Shown here: piece by piece, positions 27,300 to 41,582 of the stretch
Numbering within the stretch: the first letter of the stretch is position 1
Layout of the letters: each line of letters begins with the position of its first letter
From: Aselliscus stoliczkanus
Lineage: Eukaryota > Chordata > Mammalia > Chiroptera > Hipposideridae
DNA length: 64,000 nucleotides
Direction of reading: 5' to 3'
Assembly (NCBI GenBank): GCA_033961575.1
Contig: CM066733.1
Location: forward strand, 133,288,421-133,352,420
Notes under the pieces: model-generated
Told to the model about the DNA's origin: nothing
The model's input: the letters and a program-made list of their open reading frames with translations, nothing else
Database searches by the model: none
Position numbers and translations under genes: made by a program

Positions 27300-27450
27300 C
27301 AGGGCTGGCTGAGTGGCTCAGTTGGTTAAGAGGTCCCTCAAGAATGCGAGCTGAGCTCTGAGCAACAGCAGTTCGAAGCCCAGCCCAAGCTGAGCTGCCG
27401 CTGTGCTGCCAACAGGTGGCAGGATGGCTCAGCTAAAAAAAAAAAAAAAA
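27300..27450 (+). mobile_element. SINE B (second tRNA-derived family)
   Basis: GGGCTGGCTGAGTGGCTCAG head with A box TGGCTCAGTTGG and B-box-like AGTTCGAAGCC. Body CCAACAGGTGGCAGGATGGC and end GGCTCAGCT plus poly(A). Duplication AAAATAGTTAACTG on both sides. Confidence 0.92.
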
Positions 27451-28499
27451 TAGTTAACTGTACTCCTATGTAAATACTAGATTTTGCAACTTTTCAACTG
27501 TATTTTGCAATATTCCTCCTGCTTTGGCAGAAGCTGCCAAATGACAAATTGCTCCCTTCATCACCCGACCTTGTGTTCTTTGGTAAGAAAGAGAAGGGTG
27601 TGGTGGTGACAATCAAGGATACTTGTCAGCCTGTCCCTGAAGAAGAAGGAAATGGAATCTCTATTGTGACAAATTAAAGTCAGATTTGGGGCGGCTACCA
27701 GTTGCTTTAATTTTTCTCAAGGGGAGTTGGTTATTTCCTGTCATGCAAACTGTACTTCACTAAAAGACAGTTTCTCAAAATGTTCATAACATATTAAGTA
27801 AAAAGCTACAGGATATAAAACTGTATAACGTAAAAGAAGATCTCAGTTATGTTTTTAAAAACTACACCATTTTAACAGGGATTATTTCTAGATGATTATT
27901 ATTTCCTTCTTTCTATTTTTCTGTTTTGTTCTGCCTTTACCATATATTCCTCTCATAATCACAAAAGAAATAAAAATTTATTACAAAGAGAAAAGCTCAG
28001 TGTTGACCAGAATAGAATCTTTTTTTTCCCCTAAATAAAGTAATGTCATGATGCAGAAAACAAAGTTGCAGTCACGGGCCAGAAAACATTATTCACTAGG
28101 CCACCTTGGAAAACTGATTGGAAATTGTGAAACTGAGTACTTATCAAAGCTCTGTATGGGACATTACAATGATGGCTTGTCGTTTAAAGATGAAATGTAT
28201 CCCAAAGGGCATGAAATCAAAGTTGTAAATGAAGGCACTCAAAGAGATCTTTCAGCCCAGTTTCTCAGTTTTATAAGACAAAACAAAAAACAGAAAAAAA
28301 CAGAGGCCACGTGACTCACTGCAGGATAATGAAAGAGTTAAGATCCAGGATTCAGGTGTTTTGACATTCTGCTCTTCCACTCAACCACATGACCTTTCTT
28401 ATTTAAACTTTGCCTTAAAGACATAAAATAAATTTACCACTTGCAATGAGAGAGCAGATCAGACAAGGATTCCCCTGACTGTGATTGGAGCTGGCTCGG

Positions 28500-28715
28500 G
28501 AGCCCACTTCCTGTGTTTGGATTCTGGCAGCAATGGCTGCCCAAACCTCTCTGTCCTCCAGCTCTCTGGGCTGGAAAAGGATTAAAGAGGATGAGGATGT
28601 ATCTCCCAGGGTTATTGTGAAAGGTGGTGAGTAAATGTGTGAAGTGCTAGCACAGTACCTATCACAGTATAAAATCTCAATCTATGTGGGCTTCTATTAT
28701 TACTGTTATTTGTAT
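28500..28715 (+). repeat. MIR SINE
   Basis: CTCCCAGGGTTATTGTGAAA, GTGCTAGCACAGTACCTATC and the trailing TTATTATTACTGTTATT are MIR 3' words. Confidence 0.6.
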
Positions 28716-28922
28716 TCCTATTTCCCTATGATCGTGTGTAGAAGTGCTTGTGAGAAGAGTATATAATATATCACAATACAATACACTTGAATTATATTGA
28801 AGAAGAGAGTGTTTCATTATCCCTTTTCAGTTTCCCATTCTCTCAACAAATATTTATTGAGCTCCGCCTACAATGCTAGCCACGGCTCTTTTGGAAGTAC
28901 GGTTATGAATAAAGTAGGAGAG

Positions 28923-29046
28923 GCCAGCCGAGTGGTGCGGTGGTTAAGCGCTGGCTTGGGAAGCTAGCGGCCCCGGTTCGGTCCCACATGTGAGGGCCAG
29001 TGACACTGCCCTCAAAAATAAATAAATAAATAAATAAATAAATAAA
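28923..29046 (+). mobile_element. SINE A with (AAAT)n tail
   Basis: Standard family head and ...GACACTGCCCTC end, then an (AAAT)n tail from 29013. Duplication TAGGAGAG on both sides (28915-28922 and 29047-29054). Confidence 0.87.
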
Positions 29047-31094
29047 TAGGAGAGAAAAACGATAGCTGGAAACATGGGATTAGGGAAGTTTCTACAAGAC
29101 ATTTCAGCATGCTGAAATTATGGTGAGAAAGATCTAATTGAGAAAGAACAATGTAATGTATGGAAGAGAAAAGTCCTGAAAAGGTGGGACAGGAACTGGC
29201 CTTAGCAAAGGAAGCAGCTCTTCAAATAGAACAGATATTAATAGAAAGAAGGAAAGAATGGCTGCAGAGGAGGAAGCTTTGTAGGTTTTGTAAGAAAAAA
29301 GTAAGGGATTCCCCATCGAATGACTTCCAGTTTCTCTATGAAGTACGAAGCAAGATGGAGCGTGGTGGAGACAGGGCACTGGAGGACCCTCTGAGCTTGC
29401 CGCTCAAGCCTTTGTGGCCCAGAGAGATAGTTCTGTGCTCTACTGGCCACCAGCACGAAGCACCAGACATATCACAGCTGAGGTGCCATTAAAAGGGAAA
29501 TTCCACCAACGATATGGTGGCCTGGCCCCACCTTTGTCAGCTAAGTCTATGCCATTGCTTTCCCTTCTCACAGTGTGGGCCATTATAGATAAGCCTGCCT
29601 GCAACTTATCCTGCCCTCCACCCCACCCCCACTGCCCTACACCTCCCCAGCAATACAAAATGAAAAACAAATAAGTAATAACCGCATGTCAAAGACTCCT
29701 CTCTCCCGTGCTTATTTGTGCCTCTGTGAGTAACATAATCTACAAGGAATGTCCAGCCATAAACACAAATTTTACTTCTGCCTTTGGTGTCTCCGCCCTG
29801 CACACTCACCCCACTACCACCCACAGAGGGCAATTCCTCACATGAAGACAGCTGTGGCTGCAGCTAGTTCATCTCCAGGCTGGGCCTGAGAGATGTTTCC
29901 TCCTTGCTTTCCTTCGCCTCTTGGCTCTGGATCCTTCGGCAATGTAAAGACATCTAGCATCTTTTCTCCCAAGAGTTGCCAAGAAATTAGTCAAGCAGAA
30001 TGTACTCCCCTTAGCACAGATTGCAAGCCCCAGGATCCTCCTTCCCCCTCCTACCCACCATTTAAAAAAAATCCTTGCTATGAGAGGAAGGAAAATCCCC
30101 AATCTCCTCTTCTTCTCTCAGTATTTCACTTTGGACCTTATCATGTTCCCTTTATTTTCTACTTTGGAGACAATTCTTGGTAAAGACCAAAAAGTTAGAA
30201 ATCTGTCCAAAAAAATCTTTTCCCCAGAAGACATGGAATAAATCCCCTTTTTTTTAAAGAAGAAAAGGTAAACTAGATTAAATAATTTATATTTATTGAA
30301 CTATGTGCCAGGCTAGCAGCTATGGGAAATAAAAGATGAACAAGACATTTTGGGAAAAGCTGGTACACAACTCAGATAAACATCAGGCGAATTGACAACA
30401 GCAGATAAATTGACAGGTGCCAAGGAGGCACCAATGGAGAGAGCACTGGACAGTCTAGCAAAGACCCCCATGAAGAAGTTAGCATTGAACTTGGACAATG
30501 ATTGAAATTTTGTTAAGTGGAGATTTTTTTTTTTAATGTGCACTGGAAGTAAACACTAGGGTGGGAAAATGCTGTGTTCATTCAAAGGGTGAGCACCTTT
30601 GAATCCCAGAGTGTATGGGTAGTATTGAGGGGAATGATTTGCATGTTTAGAGGGAAGGTAATCAGAACTAATGTAAAACTAAGCTGAAACTTTACCAAAC
30701 AATGAGGATTGGTTAGAACCAGAAAGGGACCATCTTGGTTGCTAATGTCATTTATTCTGTAAAAAATAAAATGGAGAATCACTGAAGGCTAGTGAGTGAA
30801 GAACAATACATTTCCTATCCCTTGTATCTTGCATAGTAATTGGTTGCCTCTTCTTAATATGAAAACTAAATTACAAAGAAATGACTAGTTACTCCTGGGT
30901 ACAATGAAAATGCATTCTCTACCTTTCAACACCTTTAATCTGACATCCTGTACCTAAGATCAAGACTTCTTTATCAATGTGTTTTATAAAAATAGCATTT
31001 ACTGACTGGTCTCAGTGTTCAATTCTGGTCTGAATTTGTTACATAGAAAGTCCATAATCTCAATCCAACATCAATATACAATCTATAATTATAG

Positions 31095-31300
31095 CTCTGA
31101 AATTAGCTGATATTTATTGAAAATGTTCTATGTGCCAAGCACTTCATATTTATAACCTTATTTATTCCTCTCAACAGTGTAGTAGGTAGTGTTAATTATT
31201 ATCCTCTATTGACACAAGAGACAATGGTAGAACTGCGAGAATGGAGACGTTCACACCGGGTACAGTCAGATTGCAAAGCCACACAGTGGTTTGTAGATCA
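31095..31300 (-). repeat. MIR SINE, antisense
   Basis: TTTATTGAAAATGTTCTATG, GTGCCAAGCACTTCATAT and CAGTGTAGTAGGTAGTGTTA follow antisense MIR order. Confidence 0.6.
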
Positions 31301-34300
31301 AATTCCCTTTCGCAGTTCTGGACAGCCTCCCACTACCCTCCCCACTGATGATGTCTCTTCCTCAGGAAGGCCTCCGGACACACTAAGGCCACTGGGATAC
31401 TCTTTTACATTCATTTATTCACTCAATAGATATTTATTGAGAACCTACTGTGTGCCAGGACACTGTCCTAATTGCTTAGCTCCAGCAGTGGAAAGGAAAC
31501 AAACAAATCAAGTTCCTTCATTCAAAAGATCTCTTCTCTTAGAGTGTTTTCTCCATTACATTTATCCCTTTGATTATAACAATAATTATTCTTTAAGGAG
31601 CAATATTAAGTCTACAAAATGTCAACATCGTTCTTGATACCACTGCCAAAGTATCTTAATAGTCATGTAAAAAAATTATTTTCACAGGCAAATAGATTAC
31701 AGCACCTCAGAGGGAAACATCTCAAAAGATAAGGGCTGTCTTAAATGTCTCAAAACATATATTGAAAGGCAAACATGTTCTAGTCAGTTGAAAATTCTCT
31801 TAATTGGGAATTGCTAAACATGGATGACCTGTTTTGAAAAAGTTATAACCAAACATTCCTAACACAAAAGCTATTGGGGATTACTTAGATTTTCTTCAGT
31901 GACCCGTGACTTCTCAAAATCTTAGAATGCCTCCGAGTCACTTATTTTAAGTAGCAACTATTAACTGGAACCTCAAAACAATTTTTGTGGAGAGCTTAGG
32001 TTTCTTATTTTTATTTCCATTTGCTGAATCTGTAAAGGCCAGTGGTGCCACCTGAGATTTTGAAAATAATATAAAGCAGTGGGTTTTTTATTTCAGCTGT
32101 TTGAAAATGACTAATAGAGTCATACAATGGATGAATTCCATCTAACATTAATAGCTGGGTAAGAAACACCCACTATATGGAAATTAATAATGAGACATGT
32201 CACCCTAGTCTTATGACAGGAGTGTTTTCTTAGAGTATTTTTGAACTCTATTTAACAGCTCTCATCACCTTAATTCACCCTTTGGTATTATTTTTTGAGT
32301 GTCTTTAATAGAGAAGATTAAGAAAAGAAACACTTATACTCCTTTAAATGATCATTAAGAAGCTCTGGTAACCACTTACTGATTATACTAATGGCATGAA
32401 TAACAGGAAAGAGTGACAGGATGATTTAAGGACAATTTAAATTATATATGAAAAATGAAAACTTGAGTTGAAGTATTAGAAAATTCCTTCAGTTATGGAG
32501 TGGAATTTTCAATGGGGCTGCAAAGTATGTACAAAGCATCAACAAAATAGTATACTGTTAGAAGAGCTATACAAACACAAGAATTTTAAAATAACTTTGC
32601 TATATAAAATAAAATTATAAGTAGCAGTACTATGTGTGCACACATCCCTGATGCCAAGCTTAGGCTGTCTGATTGGTTTAGAGTATGCCATATCCCCATC
32701 TAGCTCCTTCATGGGACTAATGGAAATCAATTTCACTTTTATTCTCATCTTATGTTAGTGAAATATAAGCTCCACAAGGAAAGAAACTTTTTTTCTTCAT
32801 GGCTAAATCCTAATGCCCAAAAAAGTGATGTGCACATAGTAGGGACTTGATGAATGTGTACTACATAAACCAATTATTTAAGGTGCTTATTCAAAAAGAT
32901 TTGTTGATATGGATGGCCTTGTTTGTTTTTCCTAAAGTTAAATTGTACATAACTTGCTGACAACAGTGGCTGGAGACTTTGCCCTATTCCAAGAAGTTTT
33001 TCAAATAAGAGTTCAGGAAGAAGTAACTTCATGAAGATTATCAGTATTGTGTGCAATGGGTACTATTTCATATGTCCCACCCTGCTTTTAAATTATTTGT
33101 ATCTGTGATTAAAGCATTCATATTTGAAATTGACATTTAGGACCTATTTTAGGAAAAGGAGACTATGTTCTTTCTAAGGAACAAAGAAAATTAAAGGCTG
33201 AAACTGGGTCATTCTTTGCCTTTAAAGTATATTTTCCAAGCCTGTAATCTTTGTTAGTGTATATCTGTTCTATAGCACCATTTCCCAAAGTAGAGTATGC
33301 ATATTAAGGGTACACAAAATGATCTTATTGTTACAGGGACAACCTTTTCCTTTTCCTTTAATTGTTGCATATTTATTTTAATATGTACTAAAGAAAATGT
33401 AACGAGCATATCAAAATTTTTTTTCATTCATACCAAGTTTATAGAAGATATTTAAGTAAAAATGGAGTTATTTCATTTAAAGAAAGATACCAAGTAAATA
33501 GTAATATAGGCAGATAATGCTAAAAAACAGAAAATGGCATGTCAGTCACTGAAATTGGGGAAGCTTGGAGCAATGAGGCTCAGACAGGGCAAATTCTGTG
33601 TTCCTGTAAGGCGTTTCCTAGGCTACGGACTGGAGTCTTTTACTTCACCATCTTTACCAGCTGAGTTTTGACCTAATGGAATGGCTTTTCACCCTCTCAG
33701 ACCCAGTGCCTCCTTTTACACACATATTTTATAATGTCCTCCTTTACTATCTGGAAAGGAAATCCATAGCCTATTTTATTCACATAGGCTCAAAAAAATG
33801 AATTTAAGGTCCTAGCTGTGTTATAAAGCAGAAATACAGAAAAACTATATGTGACTTATGTTTTGGATGCATAAATGCTTGGACATAACTACCCTAGAAG
33901 GCATAATGGTGTAGTCATGTATCATAGCTATAGGCAGAGTCACTGTGAATGTGACAGCTACTAATGCACGCTGACACAGGTCTGTTATGTTGGTAACATA
34001 ATCTAATATCAGAAGCAGCCTCGCCACTGGTGATTTCCTAAGATGGAGAACAACTCTTGATAAAGTCCACCATCCCCTCCCTGCCCAAATTACATCCCTC
34101 CCTTAATTTGTATAGCAGCAGCATTCCTGAAAAAGGAGTTTTAAAACTGTGCAAAAGAGTCCTTTGGACTTATATGTAAAGCCAGGAGACAGGGTTCGGT
34201 TCCAGGTTCAGATAATTATAAACAGGCCTTTTACCTACATGAATACCTGAACAGCTATGGAAAAGTTGAACGAGATACAGAACAACTGTTTGATGTATAA

Positions 34301-36749
34301 AACTGTCCCACACACTTCAGGATATTGAGCATCCATGGCTCCTTTCCACTAAATTCCATTCTGGCCCTTTCCATTGTTGTGACAACCAAAAATGCCTCTT
34401 TTCCTAATGTCTCTCATATTGATCTCATAAATCCAATAGCACTCTCAGGTCTACTCATTTTAATTTCTTAAGCCCTTCATTACTAAGTAATGTATAGTTA
34501 TTAATCCACTGGGCTTTCTATTTATCAGTGATATTTCTGGTTCTAATGTATCTTAAACATAAAAGATTAGCTCTATGACTTCTAAAGCTATTGGGGTTGT
34601 CAGGAAACTCATAATGCATTTTTGCAATGAAAAACAGAAAAAATACATCATGACTTTTTCAACAACCCAATATGATAACAATATGCTATTTTACTATTAT
34701 TATTACAGAAGTTTTATTGTTTATGGATTGTTAACTGTAAAGTTTCTCTATTGGCTTAAAGTTAGTAAAGAATAAAAAACGTTTAAACTAAATGTCAGAA
34801 AGTTTGGGTGCTTTCAAGAAAAATATTTCAGAATTGGGGCTCCTAGAAAAATCTGAAATTTAATATTACTAGAAATCTGGTTACTGAAAATCAGATACTT
34901 TTTGAGCTATTTAAGCCTCCCAGGGCTGCAAAATTTGATGGCATAGCTTTAAAAGCAGATTTGGGGCATACTTTTCAGTGGGTTTTGACCAAGTCATGCT
35001 GAGAAATTTGCAACTGCAGCATTCGTTGGAATATACAAGAAAAGGGAAAAAAAAAAGATGAAAACTTTCCAGGGTAAAAGATCTTAAACTTAACTGAACT
35101 TCTGAACTTTACACCCTGTTGTAATCTTTCTGACACTTTGAAGAATTAATTCTGGAGAGCCTCCAAATAGCACACTCCTCACTGTTCATTCTTAAACAGT
35201 GTGAAATCTGTCAACCCAACCAGGTCATCAAGGGGGCAAACAGTGACTTGTCATTCTCTAGGACACTGAAGGAGCTGGACAGATCCTGCTTTTCACCAAG
35301 TGCAGGGACTGGTGTTTTGACAGTCAGATGTCCATTCTTTTGGAAAGCTGGCTTAGCCTGTATGCTGGAATCAAATATGCGCTACACAATTTACCAAACT
35401 GATGATCTGACATCTGTCCCCTTTTGTCTTATCACAAAGCTTATTATTGAAAATAACTAACAAAGCTCTGTTTACAAAAATGGAAAGTTGAAAGCACTTG
35501 CCTCAACTCAAGATAGAACCAAATTCTTTTTAATTAGTAATTCTGTTGCTTGCAACAAAGACTATCAGTTAATGAGAGGCATGGGAACTCTTTTGATTCC
35601 TGTTCTTGTACTTGTTATAAGTTTTGTGTTTTTTTTTAATTTTTTAACTGAGTTCCTTAACCTTTTGGTGCTGTTTCTCTGCTTATAAATCTAGAATAAT
35701 GATAGATATTATTAGTTCAGGCTATTTTCTTGCAAAAACTGCGATCCCTGGGCAAAATTACCAAATCAAAAAAGTTTTTCTTTGACTTTCACTCATTGCA
35801 TTGTGTTAAGTGCTGGGGATTAAAAGGTAAATAAGGCATAGCCCCTGCCCTCAAGAGTTTAGTGAGTAAGAAAGACAAGGAAATATGACAATTCTGATAC
35901 ATATGAATAATTGCTTTGCTGAATATAAGTTGGAGCTAAGGTTGCTATGGAAGCCCAGCACAGAACATCAGCAACCACTGCGGAGGGCAAAGGAAGACTT
36001 TCTACCCAACTACCTTCCTTCTCCTCTCTCTGCCTCTCTATCCCAACTTCCAGCTCTCCCCAAAACAGAATTTCCCCCATGACTTCCATTCTGAGATAGA
36101 ACCACGAGCCTGAGGCTGTTCTTTCTGCCGCCTTCCATCAACCCTATCTGATCTTGCTTACCTAATTGCAAACCAATTCAAGCTAAGGTATTCATTGATT
36201 GGTCAAGCAACTCTTTCCAGATGATAGTTGTGTTCTGACTAGGGCTGTCTTTACACATTCTACTAATCTTATTGAGCACACACTGTTTGGGTCAATTTCA
36301 ATTCTTTTACCCAAAAGACTGATGAGTGGAAGAACCAAGAGTTGAACCTGGTCATCTCATTCTGGACTAAGGGCTCATTCCTTGGAATTATACTTTTTAT
36401 TCCATCTCATCACACAGTCTGTAGGCTCTGCCTAGCTAGACAGAGCTATTGTCTGAGCCTGCAGGTAGAATAGCAGGATTATACCAACCTAAGTGGAAAT
36501 GAGAGAAACATCAGAGAGAATGGCAGCAGTCATGGTGCCATAGCTTCTTCTACAGATCCAAACCCCATGAGGGCGCTGCTTAGTTATCCAGCCAACTAGC
36601 TGCCTGCTAGAAGGGCATCTGGAGGTCCCTAGGGAGCACAGATATCTCAACCCCAACCCAGGACCAGTTTTCAGCTACTACTGCCAGGCAGGAAGAGGAG
36701 TGAGCTCCTCTGTTGACAAGGAACCCTCTGAGGGAAGAGGCTATGTCTT

Positions 36750-37409
36750 TTTTTTTTTTTAATTTATTTATTTACATATTTTTTTAAATTAGCTTCAGGT
36801 GTACAACAAAGTGCAATAGTTATACTTTTTACCCCTCAAAGTGACAACTCCCCTCCCCCAGTTCTACCCCCCCACTCCTCCCCCCACATATCATACTATC
36901 TATTATAATTCCATTGACTCCCTTCCACCATATAATCCATATCCCGTGACTGTCTATATATTCAATTACAGTTGGCATACAATATTATACAACATCAATT
37001 TCAGGTATACAGTGCAGTGATCAAGCCTCTACTCCATCCGTGAAGTGGTCTTCCTAACAAAACATGTGACCATCTGACACCCCACAAAATTTTAACAACA
37101 TTATATTCCCCAAACTGTCTTTCATATCCCTGTGACAATACTGTAGTTACCTATTTATTCTGTCTAATCCTTTCCCCTTCTCCCTCATCCAAAAAGGCAG
37201 CCTACTGAATGGGAGAAGATATTTGCCAACGATATATCTGATAAGGGGTTGATATCCAAAATTTATAAAACACTCATGCAATTCAATACCAAAAAAAAAA
37301 ACAACCCAATTAAAAAATGGGCAGAGGATATGAGGAGGCATTTCTCTAAAGAGGACATACAGATGGCCAACAGGCATATGAAAAATGTTCGACCTCACTA
37401 ATCATCAGA
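36750..37409 (-). mobile_element. L1 insertion with 5' inversion (twin priming), 16-bp TSD
   Basis: The left part (36750 to about 37180) is an antisense L1 3' end, poly(T) then 'GCTTCAGGTGTACAACAAAG'. The right part (about 37185-37409) is sense L1 ORF2: a frame giving [20 protein letters not shown] in the minus-to-plus switched segment. A perfect duplication GAAGAGGCTATGTCTT lies at 36734-36749 and 37410-37425. The fragment is far too short to encode a functional ORF2. Confidence 0.9.
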
Positions 37410-37520
37410 GAAGAGGCTATGTCTTCATCATCTTTGCACTCCCAGCACTGCCCAGTGTCTGGACCAAAGTAAGCGCTTAGTTAATGTTTGAAGAAGGGCA
37501 TGGAGGATGGAATGAAGGCA

Positions 37521-37577
37521 GAAAGGAAGGAAGGAGGGCGGGAAGGAAGGAAGGAAGGAAGGGAGGGAGGGAAGGAA
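37521..37577. repeat. (GGAA)n-rich purine microsatellite
   Basis: Imperfect GGAA/GGGA repeats. GGAA arrays can bind ETS-type factors in general; no evidence of that here. Confidence 0.93.
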
Positions 37578-38899
37578 AGAAGAGGGAACAGAAGGGAAAC
37601 AATGAGCTATCAAAACCATCAAGGACAATGCTATTTGATCATTCCGTAAGTCCTTAGCAGAACTGATTCTATAATTACCAAGTTTCTGCCTTCCCTTCTT
37701 CTCTACCACCCACTTCAGAAGGCTATTACACTCTGCACTCTGAGCAATCCAGTGCTAATGGGCTAGGATGAAGAAGGCAAGAGAAAGCTTAGCACAAACA
37801 TTTCACATACTTCTTAGCATATCTCTATGCCACCTGGTTTCACTCCTTGCTGTTTGCATCTCCACAATTCCTACTTGACCAAGCCTCTCCACAGCTTTAG
37901 CAGGTTGTGAATATTCATATATTATTTTCCAGTACAGGCTTCTATAAGCTTGTTTTTGGTATTCTATAGTTTCTATAGTCCTAAGAGTAGGAACATATTC
38001 CCAACTGAACAAATAGTCAATTCACACTAAAAGGGCTTCCGTTTCATTCATTGACAGCTATCAAATAATATTATATATTTATTAGATAGCCATTTCTAAT
38101 TAGAATATTATTTAACATTACAAAAGCAATCAGAAATATTTAGAAAACACATGAAAGACATACATGTTTTCTGGAGGGGTAGAAAGAGGGAGAAAATAAG
38201 AAAGCAGAGAATGCCCATGGGCCATGGCAGACAAGATCATGCTCTCAGACCAAGCCTCACTCAGCAGATGCTCTTCAGGTCAAATCTTAGGTGACTTGAA
38301 GACTTGGCTCCCCAATGGTTAAACACAAGGCCTGTGTGCATCCTGTCACAGTTTATTTTGAGCAGCCTGTTTGCCCAAGTACCTCCCACTCTTTTCCTTC
38401 CCCAGAAGCTGCCACTCCACTCTATGTACACAACAAAAATGTTTGTCTTTTCCAGAGCCTGAGGTACTAACCAATGTCTGCGAATGTCTTTGTATAATAA
38501 CATAATAATCAAATCGCATTAAGTCAGTGTCAGCAACACGTGTTTTCAATTTTAAAACCCACAAGTGACTTATTATTCACCTCCTAATATTCCATTTGTA
38601 CTTTTAGTGAGAGAAACAGGAAAGTTACATACAAAGAATCACTTTTTACTGAACCAAATTTTACTATGAAGCTATTTCTGTTTCTTTCTAGTTAAATCTT
38701 TACTTTATTGATTTTAAAACACTTACATGTATTAATTCTATTGAAATTTCCTTTCATTGTTTTTCTTTTACCACACTCTTCCAAAGGAAGGGAAGAGTCC
38801 TTGAGTACTGATACATCACTGTACCCCAAAGGAAATAGAGTCCTATGTTGGAGTCTCACATGTCCCCTACTCTTTGTCTTTTCCTGTAAGGAGCAGGAT

Positions 38900-39135
38900 A
38901 TATGAATACAGACAGCATCATCTTCAAGATCAGGCAGACCTGGGTGTCAGTCCCCTGCTCGGCTACTTATTCGCGGTGTGATTTTGGATAAATTACTAAA
39001 CCTTTCAAATCCATTGCTTCATCTGTAAAATGTACCTATTCATACCAACTTTGTAATACCCACTTTTATGAAAATTAAATGGGATGACAAATTTATACCT
39101 ACCTGGTAGGTGCTCAGTATTTCTTAGTTCCATCC
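38900..39135 (+). repeat. MIR SINE, nearly full length
   Basis: CAGACCTGGGTGTCAGTCCC, GGCTACTTATTCGCGGTGTG, TTCATCTGTAAAATG and CTGGTAGGTGCTCAGTA occur in MIR order. Confidence 0.75.
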
Positions 39136-41582
39136 CTCTAGCCCCTAGCCCTATTCTTCCTATGGATGGAATAAGTGGAATGGTAGGCCAGTTGTGTTTG
39201 TTCTAGATTAAGTACATGAGTTATATCTTTGGGGACAGTTCAGGTGTCCACTCAAGTGGATACTGTAGTCATCATCTAGAACAATTCTTTCTTCTCTATC
39301 ATCTAGCTCAGTGTGAAAATATACAGCTTTCCATGTCTCAGTGGGAGCTTGTTGCTCAAGAGTGTCTTATACCAAGAGTTGTAGATGTGATTATACCTAA
39401 GGTGCCACTATAATCCATGGAGAACCATAGGCCATGAGAGATAAATCTCAATGTACACAAAAATGTCTCAAGTTCTCTAATGAACTAGAGTGAATATTTA
39501 CATTTAAAGAGTTAGACTCCAACCACATATAATACCCATTTGGTTAAATCCATCAAATCAGAGGATTCACTCCAGTGAAATATAATTCAAGTAGCTTTTG
39601 TAACCTATAAAAAGGAATCCACTTACAATGTACTTCCTTTCCAAAGAATAAAACAGAAAGGATGTTTTCCGAAAGTTTCAGAGATCTATGTTCCTATTCA
39701 TGCCTCTACCAACAGAAAATTTTGTGTGAATCTAACACCATACTAAAGTTGCCCTTCTAATCATTTCAGAAAATCCATCAAATTTAGAAAAGAAATAGAA
39801 ATTCAAGTTCTACAAGCAGGGGATCACGCTTTTATCTGTTGTGTTAGATGAGTGAATCCTCCCTGCTCAGTACAATTCATTCAATTCAACAATCCCATGG
39901 TAGTACTATCAGGAGAAAGATAATGTACACAGTGGTAGGAACCATAAAAAGTTTATATCTCATTCAGTAATCACCTCATCTCTTCATCCCTGCATTCAAT
40001 AAATGCCTTTCAAGCCAGTCACCATACTATATAAGACATGGCCCTACCCCAACATAGTATACAAAATGAGTGCATCATCTGCTGCATGCTAGGAGAGCTA
40101 AAAACACCAACAACTATGATACCAAGCACAAAGTGTGAGGAGAACTCACAGAAGGATCTGAGGGGAGGTGGAAACACTTGAGTGAGCTATTGAAAGGTGG
40201 CTGGCACATTTCAGTAGGTAGAAACAGTCTTTGATTGAAAAGGAATGTGAGAATTCGTATTGAAGCAGAAAACAGTGGGAGACCTGGCGGAGGGCAGGGG
40301 GCACACCAAAAATGGAGTCCTATTTATCTGCAAAGGAACTGGTGGAAGGTAAAAATGGAAAAATAGGTTTGCATCACATTATGGAGGACCATGAATACCA
40401 GAGTTAATAATATAAATGTACCTAAGTTGATACTGGGGAGCCATTGAAGAATTTGGAGCAGAGGGCTGACATGGTAGGAGTTACGTTTGAGAAATAAATC
40501 CATCAGTGGGATATGAGATAGATTGGAGGGGACAACTAGAAGCAATCAGAGTGTTAGTTCATTATCCTGGGGTGGGAGTGTATAGAACGAAAGTGAAAGA
40601 AGAGGATCATGTAAATTGCAATACACACCTGAAATTTTTGTAGTGAAATATAACAATCCAAACATGTATCTCCAGATAAAAGGCCACACTTATTTTAAAT
40701 ATATGCTGAGAACTAAGGAGTTAATGCAGCAGTTTTTAACCTCTGGAGACTTAGAATCAACTGAAAGTTTGGTCACCTCAGATTGCTCACCACAAACCAT
40801 TGCCCTCAAAACTCGGGATTTGCTTAACATTTCAAGCTCTGAGAAGCAGAGGGTTCAATACAACCACATTGTGCCTGGCACGTACTTCTTCTTTTGGACA
40901 TGGAAATTTGATATACTTCTTACTAATTCATTTAAATTTCATTCAAACAGGAATTTTGAAAAACCTCTCTATTGCCTAGAGAAGTCTTAAGAGCTTATTT
41001 TTAAAGATTTTTTTCCCTCCATACAAAAAGGAAATCATTTTTCAACCATCCCTGAACCTCAAAAGTTAGAGATTCATAATTAATGGATCGGAGTGGGTTT
41101 TAGTTAGGCAAAACAATAGGCTAAAAACAGCATATTTTGCCAACAACCAGTGCGTGGGTGGTTGGGGACCACAAAGATTTTGACCCCCCTGAACACTTTC
41201 TGAGCACATTTCCTAGCACAGATGTAGCAGGTATGGGTAAAGTGAACTGGGGAGGGAGTTTATTCTGTTCTATGACTCATGTCGGCCATGTTGGTTGTCT
41301 CTTCCCTGTCAAGAATATAAAAAAGAAATGGCAATTGAGAAAGTAAACCTGTTAAAAAGTAGAACTAGAGAAACAATTTACCCTGCCTTAAAAAAGACTT
41401 TCTCTCCCTCCTCCTCCTCTTCCCACTCCATGGCAGTGTTGAAGCAAAGCTCTTTTTCTGTTGACAGCCATCAAGAAGTCGTGAGTGTTGCACATAGAAG
41501 AGCTAATGACATGGGGATTTAATACATCTCTATTCACCACCTGAGTTTGAATAGAGAACTTAACTTCTTAGCTTCTTTTCAC

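Noticed and set aside
28048..28314. 88-codon ORF, lysine-rich
   Set aside because: No recognised domain or neighbour; ordinary intronic sequence.
29160..29492. 110-codon ORF starting MEEKSPEKVGQELALAKEAA
   Set aside because: No recognised family; opposite-strand ORFs overlap it; no splice or promoter context. It is probably chance, though a degraded pseudogene cannot be excluded.
31209..31637. 142-codon + strand ORF
   Set aside because: Begins in an antisense MIR and has no recognised similarity or splice context.
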